In this document: piece after piece, positions 51,282 to 60,263 of the stretch
Numbering within the stretch: position 1 is the first letter of the stretch
Layout: the number at the start of each line of letters is the position of its first letter
Origin: Streptococcus mitis
Lineage (GTDB): Bacteria > Bacillota > Bacilli > Lactobacillales > Streptococcaceae
DNA length: 64,000 nucleotides
Assembly (NCBI RefSeq): GCF_000722695.1
Contig: NZ_JPFU01000012.1
Coordinates: 124,001-188,000 of the forward strand
Direction: 5' to 3'
Position numbers and translations under genes: made by a program
Notes under the pieces: generated by a model
Databases searched by the model: none
The model's input: only the letters and a program-made list of their open reading frames with translations
Told to the model about the DNA's origin: nothing

Positions 51282-51775
51282 TAAGCTTCTCCTAGCTGAT
51301 CGATATACTGATCAATGAGTTCTTTATGGGCATGACCGTCAAGGTTTTGTGAGATGATTTTACCAGCCAAGCTGATTGTCAAATCTGCAACCTCACCCTT
51401 AACGCTTTGTAAAGCTTCAGCTTTGTTTTGAGCAATTTCTTGGTTTGCTTTTTCTTTTAAGCGTCCTGCTTCTAGTTTAGCATCTGCTAAAATACTAGCC
51501 TTACTTTTCTCAGCTGTTTCTTTCGCATTCTCAATGATTGTCTTAGCTTCTTTACGGCTACCAGCCAATTCATCTTCGCGTTTTTGAGCCAATACTTCCG
51601 CTTTTTGACGTGCTTCTTCGGCTCTGTCAATATCTGAAGCAATTTTTTCAGCTCTTTCTTCGAAAATGCTTGTAATATTAGACCATGCAAATTTTTTAAT
51701 CAAGACTAGCAAAAGGATAAAAGAGCCAGCGATTAAAATAAAATTACCAATTAATTCACCTACTGTTACGTGCAT
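51281..51775 (-). CDS. atpF: ATP synthase Fo b subunit
   Basis: A 164-residue peripheral-stalk subunit: one N-terminal membrane helix ([23 protein letters not shown]) and a long charged coiled coil rich in Ala, Glu and Lys. The usual length for Gram-positive b subunits. 13 bases after atpB and overlapping atpH by one base. Confidence 0.95.
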
Positions 51776-51788
51776 CAGTTACTCCTTT

Positions 51789-52502
51789 CTACTCTTCATC
51801 ATTAATTTTATTTCCTAGGTACATAGAGGATAATAGTGTAAAGACATAGGCCTGTACACAAGAAATGAACACGGAAAATGCAGTCCAAACTAAGTTTGTC
51901 CCAAACGCGATTGGATACCAAAAAATAGCCTGATGTGAAAGTAAGAGAAGCAAGCTTGTCATTACTTCACCTGCAAAGATATTCCCAAAAATCCGCAAAG
52001 CCAGAGAAAGGAAATTCGTGACCTCTTCAAGTAGATTCATCGGTGTCATAAATGCCGGAGTTACAAAACCTTTGAGGTATTGTTTAATCCCACGACGACG
52101 AATCCCCTCAATGTGCGCCATCACAATAATACAGAAAGACAAGACAAGGTCAAATGAAAGATTTGCAGTTGGCGATGTCCAAAGGTTTGTTCCATCTGTT
52201 GTTTGAATTTTAGCCATCAAACCAAGGTTATTGGCGATGACCATAAAAAGAAATAAACATAAGTAAAAGAGTGAGTAATCTTTCACGTAGTGGGAACCAA
52301 GGTTAGGTTCTGTAAATCCAATTACAAAATCATAGAGATACTCTAGTACATTTTGTTTACCTTTGGGTTTCAAGGTCATATTACGACTTGCCCAATAGAT
52401 AAATGCAAAAATCAGAAACACAGACAGCAAAGTCAAGGCTGTCAAAGTTAAATCAAAGGTAACAGGACCAATATTGATGGTTGGATTGATACTTTCTTCC
52501 AT
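51789..52502 (-). CDS. atpB: ATP synthase Fo a subunit
   Basis: A 237-residue proton-channel subunit with five or six membrane helices. The essential Arg is in [17 protein letters not shown]. Trp206 (NLVWTAF), a reported site of optochin-resistance mutations in pneumococcus, is unchanged. It follows atpE by 32 bases. Confidence 0.96.
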   Translation of the reverse strand: MEESINPTINIGPVTFDLTLTALTLLSVFLIFAFIYWASRNMTLKPKGKQNVLEYLYDFVIGFTEPNLGSHYVKDYSLFYLCLFLFMVIANNLGLMAKIQTTDGTNLWTSPTANLSFDLVLSFCIIVMAHIEGIRRRGIKQYLKGFVTPAFMTPMNLLEEVTNFLSLALRIFGNIFAGEVMTSLLLLLSHQAIFWYPIAFGTNLVWTAFSVFISCVQAYVFTLLSSMYLGNKINDEE

Positions 52503-52534
52503 CTAACATTCTCCCTTCTCCAATTTATATTTCG

Positions 52535-52735
52535 TTATTTAATAATAAATGAGAAGACAAGAGTTACGAAGAAAGTTCCTTCAATAAAGGCAACCCCTAA
52601 AAACATCAAACTACGAAACTCAGCGATAATATCTGGTTGGCGAGCTACTGATTTCAACAAACCATTCATCAACATACCCTCACCAAGAGATACACCCATA
52701 CAGGCAAGACATAGACCGAAAAATGTTAAATTCAT
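52535..52735 (-). CDS. atpE: ATP synthase Fo c subunit
   Basis: A 66-residue hairpin proteolipid forming the rotor ring. Helix 1 carries the [13 protein letters not shown] glycine-rich face, helix 2 the proton-binding Glu52 in [10 protein letters not shown], and the polar loop is ARQPD. Pneumococcal optochin-site residues Gly14, Gly20, Met23, Val48 and Ala49 are all present. First gene of the operon (in streptococcal papers this gene is often called atpC). Confidence 0.97.
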   Translation of the reverse strand: MNLTFFGLCLACMGVSLGEGMLMNGLLKSVARQPDIIAEFRSLMFLGVAFIEGTFFVTLVFSFIIK

Positions 52736-52770
52736 GACGAATTCTCCTTTTAATTAAAATTTACTTACTT

Positions 52771-52799
52771 AGTTTAGTCCTAAAAATTGGATTTGTCAA
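52771..52799 (-). promoter_or_regulatory. Promoter of the ATP synthase operon
   Basis: On the minus strand: TTGACA (52794-52799), 17 bases, TAAACT (52771-52776). Transcription starts near 52764, leaving a short leader. The interval 52800-52937 is AT-rich with no gene seen. Confidence 0.8.
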
Positions 52800-52937
52800 C
52801 TTTTTTATAACGTTGAAAGCGTTTAATGAAAATTATTTACAATTTTACATTTTTTGAGTCTATTATATAGAAAACTTTGTAAAAAACTTGTAATAAATCC
52901 AACCATTATCTAGGTCTTTCTGAAAAATACTGCAAAG

Positions 52938-53012
52938 ATGCTGGGCAAAAAGGCTTGAAAATCAAAAAACTGTATAGTATAAAGTATTGAAAAACTTGAT
53001 ACTATACGGTTT
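52938..53012. repeat. Terminator-like hairpin repeat, diverged copy with conserved flank
   Basis: Arms AAACTGTATAGTAT and ATACTATACGGTTT (52966-53012). The flank CTGGGCAAAAAGGCTTGAAA matches the flank of the 1567-1669 copy (read in reverse there). It lies between the CHY-protein gene, whose transcript it probably ends, and the ATP synthase promoter. Confidence 0.6.
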
Positions 53013-53081
53013 ATTATAGGAATATTTACTTCATTTCCTCTTGGAGTTGTGTCTTCGGCTCCTTCAAAACTAGATGATTGG

Positions 53082-53393
53082 CTATTTAAAATAGCGTTCC
53101 TTATGATTTTGGCAACCTGGATTAAAGCGAGAAAAACAAAAGGGGCAACTTAAGCTTTCTTTATATTGCTTATATGTTAGTAGTTTTAAACAAACACCAC
53201 ATAAAATAGGCTTATCCTGTATCAAAGATAAGGGATACGGTTCAAAAGGGTGATTTTCTAATGAATCATGACACTGATAACAAGCATAGTACTTTTTACA
53301 GTCATAGCATTGTAAAGCAATAATATCAAGCTTGCTATGGTAATGAATACATCTTGTTTGCTTATCCACTAAGAAACCCTGTGCCTCTATCAT
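53082..53393 (-). CDS. CHY zinc-finger protein
   Basis: A 103-residue protein with the CHY zinc-finger ligand pattern: CIHYHSKLDIIALQCYDCKKYYACYQCHD, then CGVCLK and CPFC-x9-CQNH. It should bind two or three zinc ions. Bacterial CHY proteins have no settled function; redox or zinc-linked roles are guesses. It lies 14 bases after the U32 gene and probably shares its transcript. Confidence 0.87.
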   Translation of the reverse strand: MIEAQGFLVDKQTRCIHYHSKLDIIALQCYDCKKYYACYQCHDSLENHPFEPYPLSLIQDKPILCGVCLKLLTYKQYKESLSCPFCFSRFNPGCQNHKERYFK

Positions 53394-53407
53394 TTCCTTT
53401 TCCTTTC

Positions 53408-54694
53408 TTAAGCACGTACTGTGACGCTGGTTCCATCTTCCTTATAAAGATTGATGAGACCCTCTTTGAGGGCGCGAACCATGTCTCCTGCTTGAACAGG
53501 TTGAGGCACCTTAATAGTCAACAGTTCCATTGGATTTGGAGCGCGATCGATCTTATTTCCTTTGGCATCATGTAAATCTTCGATATACGTTTCAAAATGA
53601 CGGAAACCTGGTCCATAAAACTCTACTTGGTCTCCTTCATTAATGACGTTACGTTGACGAATAGTTGCTGTTTGTGTCGCATCATCATAAGAAACCACTT
53701 CAGCGACAAACTTGTACTCAGGAATTTTACGGCGAGCACCAAACAACTGCTCATTTTCAGATGGTGTACCGTAGTAGAAACCTGTTGCCAATTCACGTTG
53801 AGCAACCTTCCACATTTCGTCCACCAAGTCTTGTTTGATAGCTTCAAACTTTTCAGGACTTTCAAGATAGGCATCAACAGCCGCCTTGTAGCAGTTGGTT
53901 ACTGTTGATACGTAGTGAATAGACTTCATACGTCCTTCAATCTTAAGACTGTCCACACCATTTTCAATCATATCTGGGATATGGTCAATCATAGACATGT
54001 CAACGGCTGACATTGAAAATTCTTCTGGAATTTCGCCCTTCAAGCTCTTACGTTCTTTCCCGAATGGCATATCGTAAAGATCATACTTCCAACGGCAAGA
54101 CTGAGAGCAACCACCACGGTTAGCATCACGCATACTCATGTGGTTTGAAAGAGTACAACGACCAGAGTAAGAAATACACATGGCTCCGTGAACAAAAGCT
54201 TCAATCTCAACGTCTGTACGTTTGCGAATTTCAGCTAATTCTTCCATTGAAACCTCACGCGCCAAAACAACACGTGTTAAACCCAGTTCTTTCCAGAACT
54301 CAAGTGTTTCATAGTTAGTGGCACTTGCTTGGGTAGAGAGGTGAATTTCAAGACCTGGTGCTTCAGTCGCTGCAATCATAATCAAGGCTGGGTCAGATAC
54401 GATAACTGCTGCAATACCGATATCACGCAGTTTACGGAACCACTCACCAGCTCCCTCTTCGTTCCCTTCGTGCATAACCATGTTAGCAGCTACATAGACC
54501 TTAGCTCCGTATTTGGCAGCAAACTGGACTCCTTCTTCCATCTGTTCAAAGGTAAAGTTTCCAGCACGGCTACGAAGACCATAGGCCTGACCACCGATAA
54601 AGACAGCATCTGCCCCATACTGAACAGCTACTTTTAGCTTCTCTAAAGTCCCTGCAGGTGATAAAACCTCAGGACGTTTTAATATTTTTATCAT
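53408..54694 (-). CDS. trhP: U32 peptidase-family tRNA hydroxylation protein (TrhP-like)
   Basis: A 428-residue U32-family protein. In B. subtilis and E. coli, such proteins make 5-hydroxyuridine at tRNA position 34 using prephenate, not peptidase activity. It shows KRPEVLSPAGTLEKLKVAVQYGADAVFIGG, the signature EAFVHGAMCISYSGRCTLSN, and cysteines in NRGGCSQSCRWKY that likely ligate an Fe-S cluster. The C-terminal domain is beta-rich. ATG 54694 has TAGGAG upstream; the TTG at 54712 is rejected. The gene symbol is by family. Confidence 0.82.
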   Translation of the reverse strand: MIKILKRPEVLSPAGTLEKLKVAVQYGADAVFIGGQAYGLRSRAGNFTFEQMEEGVQFAAKYGAKVYVAANMVMHEGNEEGAGEWFRKLRDIGIAAVIVSDPALIMIAATEAPGLEIHLSTQASATNYETLEFWKELGLTRVVLAREVSMEELAEIRKRTDVEIEAFVHGAMCISYSGRCTLSNHMSMRDANRGGCSQSCRWKYDLYDMPFGKERKSLKGEIPEEFSMSAVDMSMIDHIPDMIENGVDSLKIEGRMKSIHYVSTVTNCYKAAVDAYLESPEKFEAIKQDLVDEMWKVAQRELATGFYYGTPSENEQLFGARRKIPEYKFVAEVVSYDDATQTATIRQRNVINEGDQVEFYGPGFRHFETYIEDLHDAKGNKIDRAPNPMELLTIKVPQPVQAGDMVRALKEGLINLYKEDGTSVTVRA

Positions 54695-54875
54695 ATTTTC
54701 TCCTATTTGCAATATAAAAGTTTGACGTTTTTCCTTCTCATTTTATAGTAAATAAAGGATAAAATCAAGCCTAGCCGGATTGTTTTGACAATTCTAATCT
54801 TTTAAGCTGTGCATCATGACTGATAAACTGTCGAAAATTAACCCAGTTTTAACAGATAGTCAAAAAGTCTAGAAA

Positions 54876-54904
54876 AGTAAAAACCAGTATCCAAAGATAC
54901 TGGC
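54876..54904 (-). terminator. Terminator of guaA
   Basis: GCCAGTATC and GATACTGGT on the minus strand, followed by TTTTAC. Confidence 0.8.
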
Positions 54905-54936
54905 TAGTGAAAATACATAAATGAGCCCTTAAATGA

Positions 54937-56499
54937 CTATTCCCACTCAACGGTTGCAGGTGGTTTACTTGTGATATCGTAGACGATACGGTTAACATGG
55001 TCTACTTCGTTTACGATACGTACCGAGATTTTTTGAAGGACTTCCCAAGGAATTTTGGCAAAGTCAGCAGTCATGCCATCGATAGAGGTAATAGCACGGA
55101 TTGCAATCGTGTAGTCATATGTACGACCGTCACCCATAACACCAACTGAACGAACGCCTGTGTTAACAGTAAAGTATTGCCAGATGTCACGGTCAAGGCC
55201 AGCTTTAGCAATTTCTTCACGGAGGATAGCGTCTGACTCACGAACTGTTTCTAGCTTTTCTTCAGTGATTTCACCCATAACACGGATAGCAAGACCTGGT
55301 CCTGGGAATGGTTGGCGCCATACGATATGGTCTGGCATACCAAGCTCTGTACCAAGGGCACGAACTTCGTCTTTATAAAGAGTGTTGAGTGGTTCAATCA
55401 ATTCAAACTGCATGTCTTCTGGAAGACCACCCACGTTGTGGTGTGACTTGATAGTCTGAGCAGTATCCGTACCAGACTCAATTACGTCTGTATACAAGGT
55501 ACCTTGAGCAAGGAATTTCACATCTTTGAGCTTACTTGCTTCGTCATCAAAGACATAGACAAATTCGTTACCGATGATTTTACGTTTTTGTTCTGGGTCA
55601 GAAACGCCAGCAAGTTTGTCAAGGAAACGTTTAGCAGCATCTGCTTTGACAATATTCAAACCAAACTTACCACCAAGCATGTCCATAACTTGGTCCGCTT
55701 CTCCTTTACGAAGAAGACCATGATCCACGAAGATACAGATTAATTGATCGCCAATAGCCTTTTGGAGAAGAACTCCAACGACAGATGAGTCAACTCCACC
55801 TGATAAACCAAGAAGGACACGTTTATCACCGACAGTCTCACGGATTTTTTGGATCTGCATGTCGATGAAGTTATCCATTGACCAGTCTCCTTTAGCTTTA
55901 CAGATGTTAAGGGCAAAGTTACGAAGGATGTCATTACCGTATACAGAATGACGAACTTCTGGGTGGAATTGGATACCGTAAATGTGTTTATCTGGGTTTT
56001 CGATGGCTGCGTATGGGCAGTCAGCTGATGTACCTGTACGAACAAAGTCAGCAGGAATTTCAGTAACCGCATCACCATGGCTCATCAAAACAGTCTGTTC
56101 ATCAGGTGTTGATTCAAAAAGAGCTGATGGTGTGTGTGTAAGAGTTGATTGACCGTATTCACGATTTCCAGCGTCACCTGCAGGGACAACTTTTCCTCCA
56201 AGTTTATGGGTCAACAACTGCATACCGTAACAAATTCCCAAAATAGGAATTCCGAGTTCGAAGATTTCTGGGTCAATATCGAATGAACCATCTTCATATA
56301 CAGAGTTTGGACCACCTGAAAGGATGATTCCTACAGGATTGATTTCACGAACTTCAGCAGCTGAAATTTTATGGCTCTTTAGTTCTGAAAAAACACCAAT
56401 CTCACGGATACGGCGTGAAATCAGCTGGTTGTATTGGCTACCATAATCCAATACGATGATTTTTTCTACATCTTGCAAATCAGTTGAAATGTTGCTCAT
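54937..56499 (-). CDS. guaA: GMP synthase (glutamine-hydrolysing)
   Basis: A 520-residue GuaA converting XMP to GMP. The class I amidotransferase half has the nucleophile Cys in GICYGMQLL and HPEV in the catalytic triad. The ATP-pyrophosphatase half has the P-loop [14 protein letters not shown], and the C-terminal dimerisation domain ends KPPATVEWE. Upstream is TGA-TAGAAT, an extended -10, with only a short leader and no purine riboswitch. It is divergent from the GntR regulator. Confidence 0.98.
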   Translation of the reverse strand: MSNISTDLQDVEKIIVLDYGSQYNQLISRRIREIGVFSELKSHKISAAEVREINPVGIILSGGPNSVYEDGSFDIDPEIFELGIPILGICYGMQLLTHKLGGKVVPAGDAGNREYGQSTLTHTPSALFESTPDEQTVLMSHGDAVTEIPADFVRTGTSADCPYAAIENPDKHIYGIQFHPEVRHSVYGNDILRNFALNICKAKGDWSMDNFIDMQIQKIRETVGDKRVLLGLSGGVDSSVVGVLLQKAIGDQLICIFVDHGLLRKGEADQVMDMLGGKFGLNIVKADAAKRFLDKLAGVSDPEQKRKIIGNEFVYVFDDEASKLKDVKFLAQGTLYTDVIESGTDTAQTIKSHHNVGGLPEDMQFELIEPLNTLYKDEVRALGTELGMPDHIVWRQPFPGPGLAIRVMGEITEEKLETVRESDAILREEIAKAGLDRDIWQYFTVNTGVRSVGVMGDGRTYDYTIAIRAITSIDGMTADFAKIPWEVLQKISVRIVNEVDHVNRIVYDITSKPPATVEWE

Positions 56500-56581
56500 C
56501 TTTTTCCTTTCTCAAAAGAAATATCTTTTTCCAATATTCTATCACAAATAAGGGCGAATTACCAACTAAACAAGGCGAAGA

Positions 56582-56611
56582 TTGACTTTTTCTAGTTTAT
56601 TGGGGTACAAT
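56582..56611 (+). promoter_or_regulatory. Promoter of the GntR-family regulator
   Basis: TTGACT (56582-56587), 18 bases, TACAAT (56606-56611). Confidence 0.65.
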
Positions 56612-56639
56612 AGAGAAAAGATAGAAATGAAGTGAAAAC

Positions 56640-57338
56640 ATGCTACCAGCTTATATGAAAATCCATGATCAGATTAAAAAGGATATTGACGATCATCGTT
56701 GGGCTATTGGGGAGAGGCTTCCCAGTGAAAGAGATTTAGCAGAGCAGTTTGCGGTCAGTCGCATGACCCTCCGCCAAGCCGTATCTCTATTAGTTGAAGA
56801 AGGTGTTCTGGAGCGCAGAGTTGGAAGCGGTACCTTTGTATCCAGTACTCGGGTACAAGAAAAGATGCGAGGGACAACCAGTTTTACTGAAATTGTTAAG
56901 TCCCAAGGTAAAGTACCCTCTAGCCAGCTCATTTCCTACAGAAAAACTATTCCTAATGAGCAGGAAGTTGCCAAGCTAGGAATTTCTCCAACGGAGAATA
57001 TTATCCGAATGGAGCGGGTACGCTATGCTGACCAAATTCCTCTGGTTTATGAGGTTGCTTCTATTCCTGAAAAATTCATTAAAAAGTTTAAAAAAGAAGA
57101 AATCACCAGTCATTTCTTCCAAACCTTGCAAAAACACGGCTATCGTATTGGTAAATCACAGCAGACTATTTATGCTCGTCTTGCTAAGGAAAAAATTGCC
57201 CACTACTTAGAGGTTGAAAAAGGACACGCTATTCTTGGGCTGACTCAGGTTTCCTACCTAGAAGATGGAACTGCATTTGAATACGTAAAAAGTCAGTATG
57301 TAGGCGAACGTTTTGAATTTTATCTTGAAAACAATTAA
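56640..57338 (+). CDS. GntR/HutC-family regulator with UTRA domain
   Basis: A 232-residue transcription factor: a winged helix-turn-helix (ERLPSERDLAEQFAVSRMTLRQAVSLLVEEGVLERRVGSGTFV, about 23-65) and a UTRA effector domain (about 80-230: IRMERVRYADQIPLVYEVASIP and EYVKSQYVGERFEFYL). This resembles NagR/YvoA, which sense phosphorylated amino sugars, but no sugar genes lie next to it, so the effector is open. The stop codon abuts a BOX element. Confidence 0.9.
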   Translation: MLPAYMKIHDQIKKDIDDHRWAIGERLPSERDLAEQFAVSRMTLRQAVSLLVEEGVLERRVGSGTFVSSTRVQEKMRGTTSFTEIVKSQGKVPSSQLISYRKTIPNEQEVAKLGISPTENIIRMERVRYADQIPLVYEVASIPEKFIKKFKKEEITSHFFQTLQKHGYRIGKSQQTIYARLAKEKIAHYLEVEKGHAILGLTQVSYLEDGTAFEYVKSQYVGERFEFYLENN

Positions 57339-57533
57339 TACTCTTCGAAAATCTCTTCAAACCGTGTCAACGTCGTCTTGCCGTATATATGTTACTGACT
57401 TCGTCAGTTTCATCTGCAACCTCAAAACAGTGTTTTGAGCTGACTTCGTCAGTTCTATCTACAACCTCAAAGCAGTGCTTTGAGCAACCTGCGGCTAGTT
57501 TCCTAGTTTGCTCTTTGATTTTCATTGAGTATA
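57339..57533 (-). repeat. BOX element (A-B-B-C)
   Basis: A complete mitis-group BOX repeat in minus orientation. boxA begins TATACTCAATGAAAATCAAA at 57533. Two boxB units contain CTGACGAAGTCAG and GCTTTGAGGTTG or TTTTGAGGTTG. boxC ends in GATTTTCGAAGAGTAT at the GntR stop codon. BOX elements are non-autonomous repeats that can alter expression of adjacent genes. Confidence 0.93.
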
Positions 57534-57543
57534 AAATACTACG

Positions 57544-57583
57544 CAAAAACTCTCTGTCACGGACAAAGAGTCTTTTTTTATTT
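57544..57583. terminator. Bidirectional terminator between GntR and EamA genes
   Basis: AAAACTCTCTGTC and GACAAAGAGTCTT arms with A and T runs, between convergent genes. The right side overlaps the last codons of the EamA gene. Confidence 0.75.
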
Positions 57584-58474
57584 TTCTAAGAGTAAATCTT
57601 TCAAAGAAATCAGAGTTACTGCAATTAAAATCATTGCCATGCCAAGAAAATCAATGGGATAAAATTGTTCATTCATGATTAGAAAGGCAAAGAAAACCGC
57701 CGAGATTGGTTCAATTGAAGCCAATAAACTTGACTTAACCGGTCCAATCAGACTTGCTCCTTTTAAAAAGGCTATATAGGCAAAGACAGTCCCGATAAGG
57801 ATAATGCCTGCAAACGCAAGGAGAAAATCAAGACTAGTCGGAATATCGGCCTGTAGAACTCCTGTAAAAGGAAGGGCGACCAAACCTGCTATGACCATTC
57901 CCACACCAATGACCAAACTGCTTCCCCACTTCTTAATCAAGGCTATGGGCAAAATGATATAAAGTGCGTAAGTCAGAGCAGAAAAGAGTCCCCAGAACAG
58001 ACCTGCAGGTGTCATAGATAACTGGTCCAACTGCCCATGAGTGGCGATCAGGAAGGTCCCTCCAATGGCTAATATGATAGAAACAATCTCTGCCAGAGTC
58101 GGCGCCACCTTATCCTTGATACAGCTATAAATCAAAATCCCTACAGGACAAACATATTGAAGCACTGTTGCGGTACCTGCATTGGTTTCCTGAATAGCAG
58201 TTAGATAGGCAAATTGGTTGAGAAAGAGACCAATCAGAGCAAAAATAAGAAGAGACAGCAAACTCTTTCTATCCTTTAAAAAGGCCAGCATTTTATCCCT
58301 TGCAGTAGCATAAGCTAAGAGCATGAGAATTCCACCGGCAATTAAAAGTCGTAAGTTAGTTAAAACCAGAGATGAAATTCCATGTGCCATCAGGTATTGG
58401 CCACTCGTTCCTGACAAGCCCCAAGCAATCCCAGCCACAACTGTTAATAGAGTCCCTTTTAAACTGTTTGACAT
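57578..58474 (-). CDS. EamA/DMT-family transporter
   Basis: A 298-residue permease with ten hydrophobic helices in two EamA halves (about 8-140 and 155-290). Examples are GTLLTVVAGIAWGLSGTSGQYLM in the first half and the family-typical SLLASIEPISAVFFAFLIMNE in the second. Such proteins export metabolites or amino acids; the substrate cannot be deduced. It lies 8 bases after the serine hydrolase gene, same strand. Confidence 0.9.
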   Translation of the reverse strand: MSNSLKGTLLTVVAGIAWGLSGTSGQYLMAHGISSLVLTNLRLLIAGGILMLLAYATARDKMLAFLKDRKSLLSLLIFALIGLFLNQFAYLTAIQETNAGTATVLQYVCPVGILIYSCIKDKVAPTLAEIVSIILAIGGTFLIATHGQLDQLSMTPAGLFWGLFSALTYALYIILPIALIKKWGSSLVIGVGMVIAGLVALPFTGVLQADIPTSLDFLLAFAGIILIGTVFAYIAFLKGASLIGPVKSSLLASIEPISAVFFAFLIMNEQFYPIDFLGMAMILIAVTLISLKDLLLEK

Positions 58475-58482
58475 GTCTCTCC

Positions 58483-59418
58483 TTACTCTTCTTTACGAAT
58501 CAAGTCCATCACTTGATTACGATCTACAATCCATTGAGCCCTCTCATCCTTTTCATAGGTACGATTCGATAGGAAAATGACCGCTTCTTGCTTCTGACGA
58601 TTCCACATGATAAAGGTACCTGTATAGCCCGTATGGTCTAGCCAATCTCCTTCTAAATTCCATGCCAAAGAACGTTCCTTGTCATCCAAAGGAGAAAAAT
58701 TTTGACTCAAATCTCTAGCAAAATCGTCCTCTAAATAGTGCTGCAAAAAGATTTGTAAATCCTTTACAGTCGAAAACAAACCAGCACTACCAGCATGTCT
58801 GCCCAAGAGACGAGCCTTGGGATCATGTACTAGACCTGCCTCTACACCTCTAACCGTTGGAACAGCATACTCAACAGGCCCAAACTGGGTTTCATTCATT
58901 CCCCAAGGTTTCCAGACTTGCTCCTGTATAATCACATCCAAGTCTTGATCGAAGATTCTTTCCAAAATAAAGCCCAACAGCAAAAAATGGACATCCGAAT
59001 AAAGAAAGGCTGGCTGACTTCGTCTGTTGAGATGAAACATGGCTTCCTTTAATTCTGAAGCTGTTAAAAGATCACGGTTAGGAATAAAAGGATCAAGATC
59101 TGTTGCGTGAGTCAAGAGTTGACGAATAGTGATATCTGGATAATCACTTTCAGGTAAAAAATCGGTTACTGGTCTGTCAATATCTAATTGACCGTTTTCC
59201 CACAAGAAGGTAAAAATGGTGCCAACCCCAACAACCTTGCTGACACTGGCTAGGTCATAAACTAGTCCTGCCTCAGTATCCAAGCCATGTTCTGGATTAC
59301 TCTGGCCTAAATAGAACTCCGTCCATTGATTGTCCTTAAAATACGCAAAAGAGGCTCCGGGATAAATCCCTGCCTCGATTTGTTCTTCTATTTTTTTAAT
59401 AATCTTGGTCCACTTCAT
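58483..59418 (-). CDS. Serine hydrolase (class C beta-lactamase/PBP-like)
   Basis: A 311-residue beta-lactamase-fold hydrolase. SxxK is in DLASVSKVVG (Ser near residue 58) and the Tyr motif in FLYSDVHFLLLGFILE. HTGYTGT near the C-terminus corresponds to the KTG-like box. There is no clear signal peptide, so it is probably a cytoplasmic esterase or peptidase rather than a resistance enzyme. The start overlaps the cppA stop (ATGA). Confidence 0.88.
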   Translation of the reverse strand: MKWTKIIKKIEEQIEAGIYPGASFAYFKDNQWTEFYLGQSNPEHGLDTEAGLVYDLASVSKVVGVGTIFTFLWENGQLDIDRPVTDFLPESDYPDITIRQLLTHATDLDPFIPNRDLLTASELKEAMFHLNRRSQPAFLYSDVHFLLLGFILERIFDQDLDVIIQEQVWKPWGMNETQFGPVEYAVPTVRGVEAGLVHDPKARLLGRHAGSAGLFSTVKDLQIFLQHYLEDDFARDLSQNFSPLDDKERSLAWNLEGDWLDHTGYTGTFIMWNRQKQEAVIFLSNRTYEKDERAQWIVDRNQVMDLIRKEE

Positions 59419-60140
59419 ACTTCTTCAAACCACAATTCAACATTATTTCTATCTTTACCAAGGAAGAATTTTTCAGACTTAGGAATAAAATATTCGGTAG
59501 ACTCAAATTTCTGGCGCAGACTTGCTATATCTAATTCATTGACCAAGAACTTGAGCATAGATAAGTCCCAGGTAACCGTATTATCCACAGTCAAATCCTG
59601 CCCCTGAGCTGGGATAAAATCAAGTGAAGCCCCAACTTCAGATACTTTCAAGAAACTTTCAATATCAGTTGGGAGATGTAATTCCATAGAAATCTCAAAT
59701 TTACTTAAAGAAATTGATTCCAAATCTGTTTGAAATTCAGGTTCTTCTCCTACTTCTACTAGACTTGCTCTATCATCTTCCGCATGAATCAAAATCAAAT
59801 CATCTTCTGGAGAGTAAATTTCAAAAGCGTATCCATTCTGCCCCTTATATAATTTATGAATCGAATTCGTTTTAGATAAGAGTCCTTCGATTTCCAAGGG
59901 ATTTTCCACCTTGACGATCAATCTAGCCAGCTTTTTTCTCCCCTCTACCTTACGAGTACGCATGCTGGGAGCTTCTTCTAAAACCAGCTTTTCGAGGCCT
60001 GTTTGATCCCCTAGTGATAGAAAGGCTGATTCTTCTAACAAGGCCTTCATACCAAGGGTTTCAATATAAAATGTTTCATTTAATTTTCTATTATTAACTT
60101 TTAAAGTAGGAATAATCCGTACAATTTGATTTACATTCAT
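59415..60140 (-). CDS. cppA: CppA family protein
   Basis: A 241-residue protein resembling streptococcal CppA, described as a C3-degrading proteinase. The N-terminal half (INVNQ-like start, RIIPTLKVNNRKLNETFYIETLGMKALLEES) has a glyoxalase/VOC-like pattern, and the C-terminal CppA part ends FLGKDRNNVELWFEEV. No signal peptide is visible, which fits poorly with a secreted protease. ATG 60140 has GGAGG upstream; the TTG at 60152 is rejected. First gene of cppA, hydrolase, EamA. Confidence 0.85.
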   Translation of the reverse strand: MNVNQIVRIIPTLKVNNRKLNETFYIETLGMKALLEESAFLSLGDQTGLEKLVLEEAPSMRTRKVEGRKKLARLIVKVENPLEIEGLLSKTNSIHKLYKGQNGYAFEIYSPEDDLILIHAEDDRASLVEVGEEPEFQTDLESISLSKFEISMELHLPTDIESFLKVSEVGASLDFIPAQGQDLTVDNTVTWDLSMLKFLVNELDIASLRQKFESTEYFIPKSEKFFLGKDRNNVELWFEEV

Positions 60141-60263
60141 AAATTCCTCCAACTCTTTTATTTTAAAGGATTTTAGAATTTTTTACAAGATATTATGCTC
60201 AAATTTACCGATTTTCGTAAAAATTTCATCTAAAAAACCGAGGCTTTCCTCGGTTTCAATTTC

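Noticed and set aside
56500..56580. Possible purine riboswitch before guaA
   Set aside because: The extended -10 lies about 40 bases from the start, leaving no room for an aptamer.
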